The notes under the pieces: model-generated | What the model was told of the DNA's origin: nothing | Seen by the model: only the letters and a program-made list of their open reading frames with translations | The model's database searches: none | Position numbers and translations under genes: made by a program | Part shown: positions 14,100 through 14,203 of the stretch, piece by piece | How positions within the stretch are numbered: position 1 is the first letter of the stretch | Layout: each line of letters begins with the position of its first letter | Source: Spirochaetaceae bacterium | GTDB taxonomy: Bacteria > Spirochaetota > Spirochaetia > Treponematales > Breznakiellaceae | Assembly: GCA_031256815.1 (NCBI GenBank) | Contig: JAIRPU010000020.1 | Location: 1 to 14,203, forward strand | Reading direction: 5' to 3' | DNA length: 14,203 bases

Positions 14100-14203
14100 C
14101 GCCTTCGGCGGCCGCGCCGCGAAGCGGCGCGGGTGGGCGAGATGCCACGACCTGGCGAAACCGCGCGCGGTTTCGCAGTATGCCGGTGGAAGCCGCCCGG
14201 AAG

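Larger units (their letters stand above)
14042..14203. other. GC-rich island with hairpins at the right edge
   Basis: About 78% GC over 14061-14203. After the 19-bp tandem repeat come two back-to-back hairpins: 7-bp arms GGCCGCC/GGCGGCC with loop TTC (14097-14113), and GCGCCGC/GCGGCGC with loop GAA (14114-14130). A perfect 22-base palindrome follows at 14155-14176 (half-site GCGAAACCGCG). Frames are open here on the plus strand only because stops are rare in such DNA. It lies just upstream of the phosphatase gene, so it may form its upstream control or 5' leader region, or be an interspersed repeat. No promoter is recognisable in it. Confidence 0.55.

Noticed and set aside
14051..14203. Plus-strand frame open to the right edge
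   Set aside because: The DNA is about 78% GC and packed with palindromes, so the lack of stops is expected; composition and translation do not look like a gene.

Overview
The window reads as chromosomal DNA of a Treponema-like spirochaete, possibly a host-gut lineage. This is inferred from gene content and was not checked by any search. The clues are a GLUG-type beta-helix surface protein, a BamA with five POTRA domains and an acidic surface loop, an archaeal-type aspartyl-tRNA synthetase, and a very large sialidase-like sensor fused to a SpoIIE-type phosphatase. Coding DNA is of moderate GC (43% in one 60-base stretch of bamA that I counted). Two intergenic islands are far richer: about 70% over 1321-1560 and about 78% over 14061-14203.

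Layout, left to right. The 3' part of a GLUG-repeat protein (1-1314, +) enters from the left edge. A GC-rich, palindrome-dense gap follows (1315-1625). Next are N-acetylglutamate synthase argA (1626-2945, +) and, convergent with it, an AspRS of the archaeal/non-discriminating kind (2973-4268, -). A 239-base divergent spacer holds the AspRS promoter with an overlapping palindrome. Then come a membrane-anchored LysM/M23 endopeptidase (4508-5980, +) and an unannotated 41-codon membrane or secreted peptide ORF 9 bases after it (5990-6115, +). A G.U-paired hairpin separates these from the convergent frr (6164-6721, -). frr and bamA (6835-9366, +) are divergent and share a 113-base promoter region. 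bamA runs against a 1523-codon minus-strand gene (9455-14026) with a signal peptide, beta-propeller, Ig/Fn3-like modules, three TM segments, HAMP and a PP2C/SpoIIE phosphatase. The right edge (14042-14203) is a second GC-rich island of hairpins and a 19-bp tandem repeat.

The genes form no single pathway. They are mostly housekeeping (arginine synthesis, tRNA charging, ribosome recycling, outer-membrane assembly, wall remodelling) plus one surface protein and one signalling protein. I see no mobile element, CRISPR array, tRNA or rRNA. The most interesting signals are these: start codons of frr, aspS and possibly argA lying 6-8 bases after a -10 element with no Shine-Dalgarno sequence (leaderless transcription); the start region of the giant phosphatase, where an ideal SD-ATG runs into TGA after three codons and the same frame then reopens at GTG; the phosphatase's architecture and its C-terminal insertion; the small ORF after the peptidase; and the two GC-rich islands.
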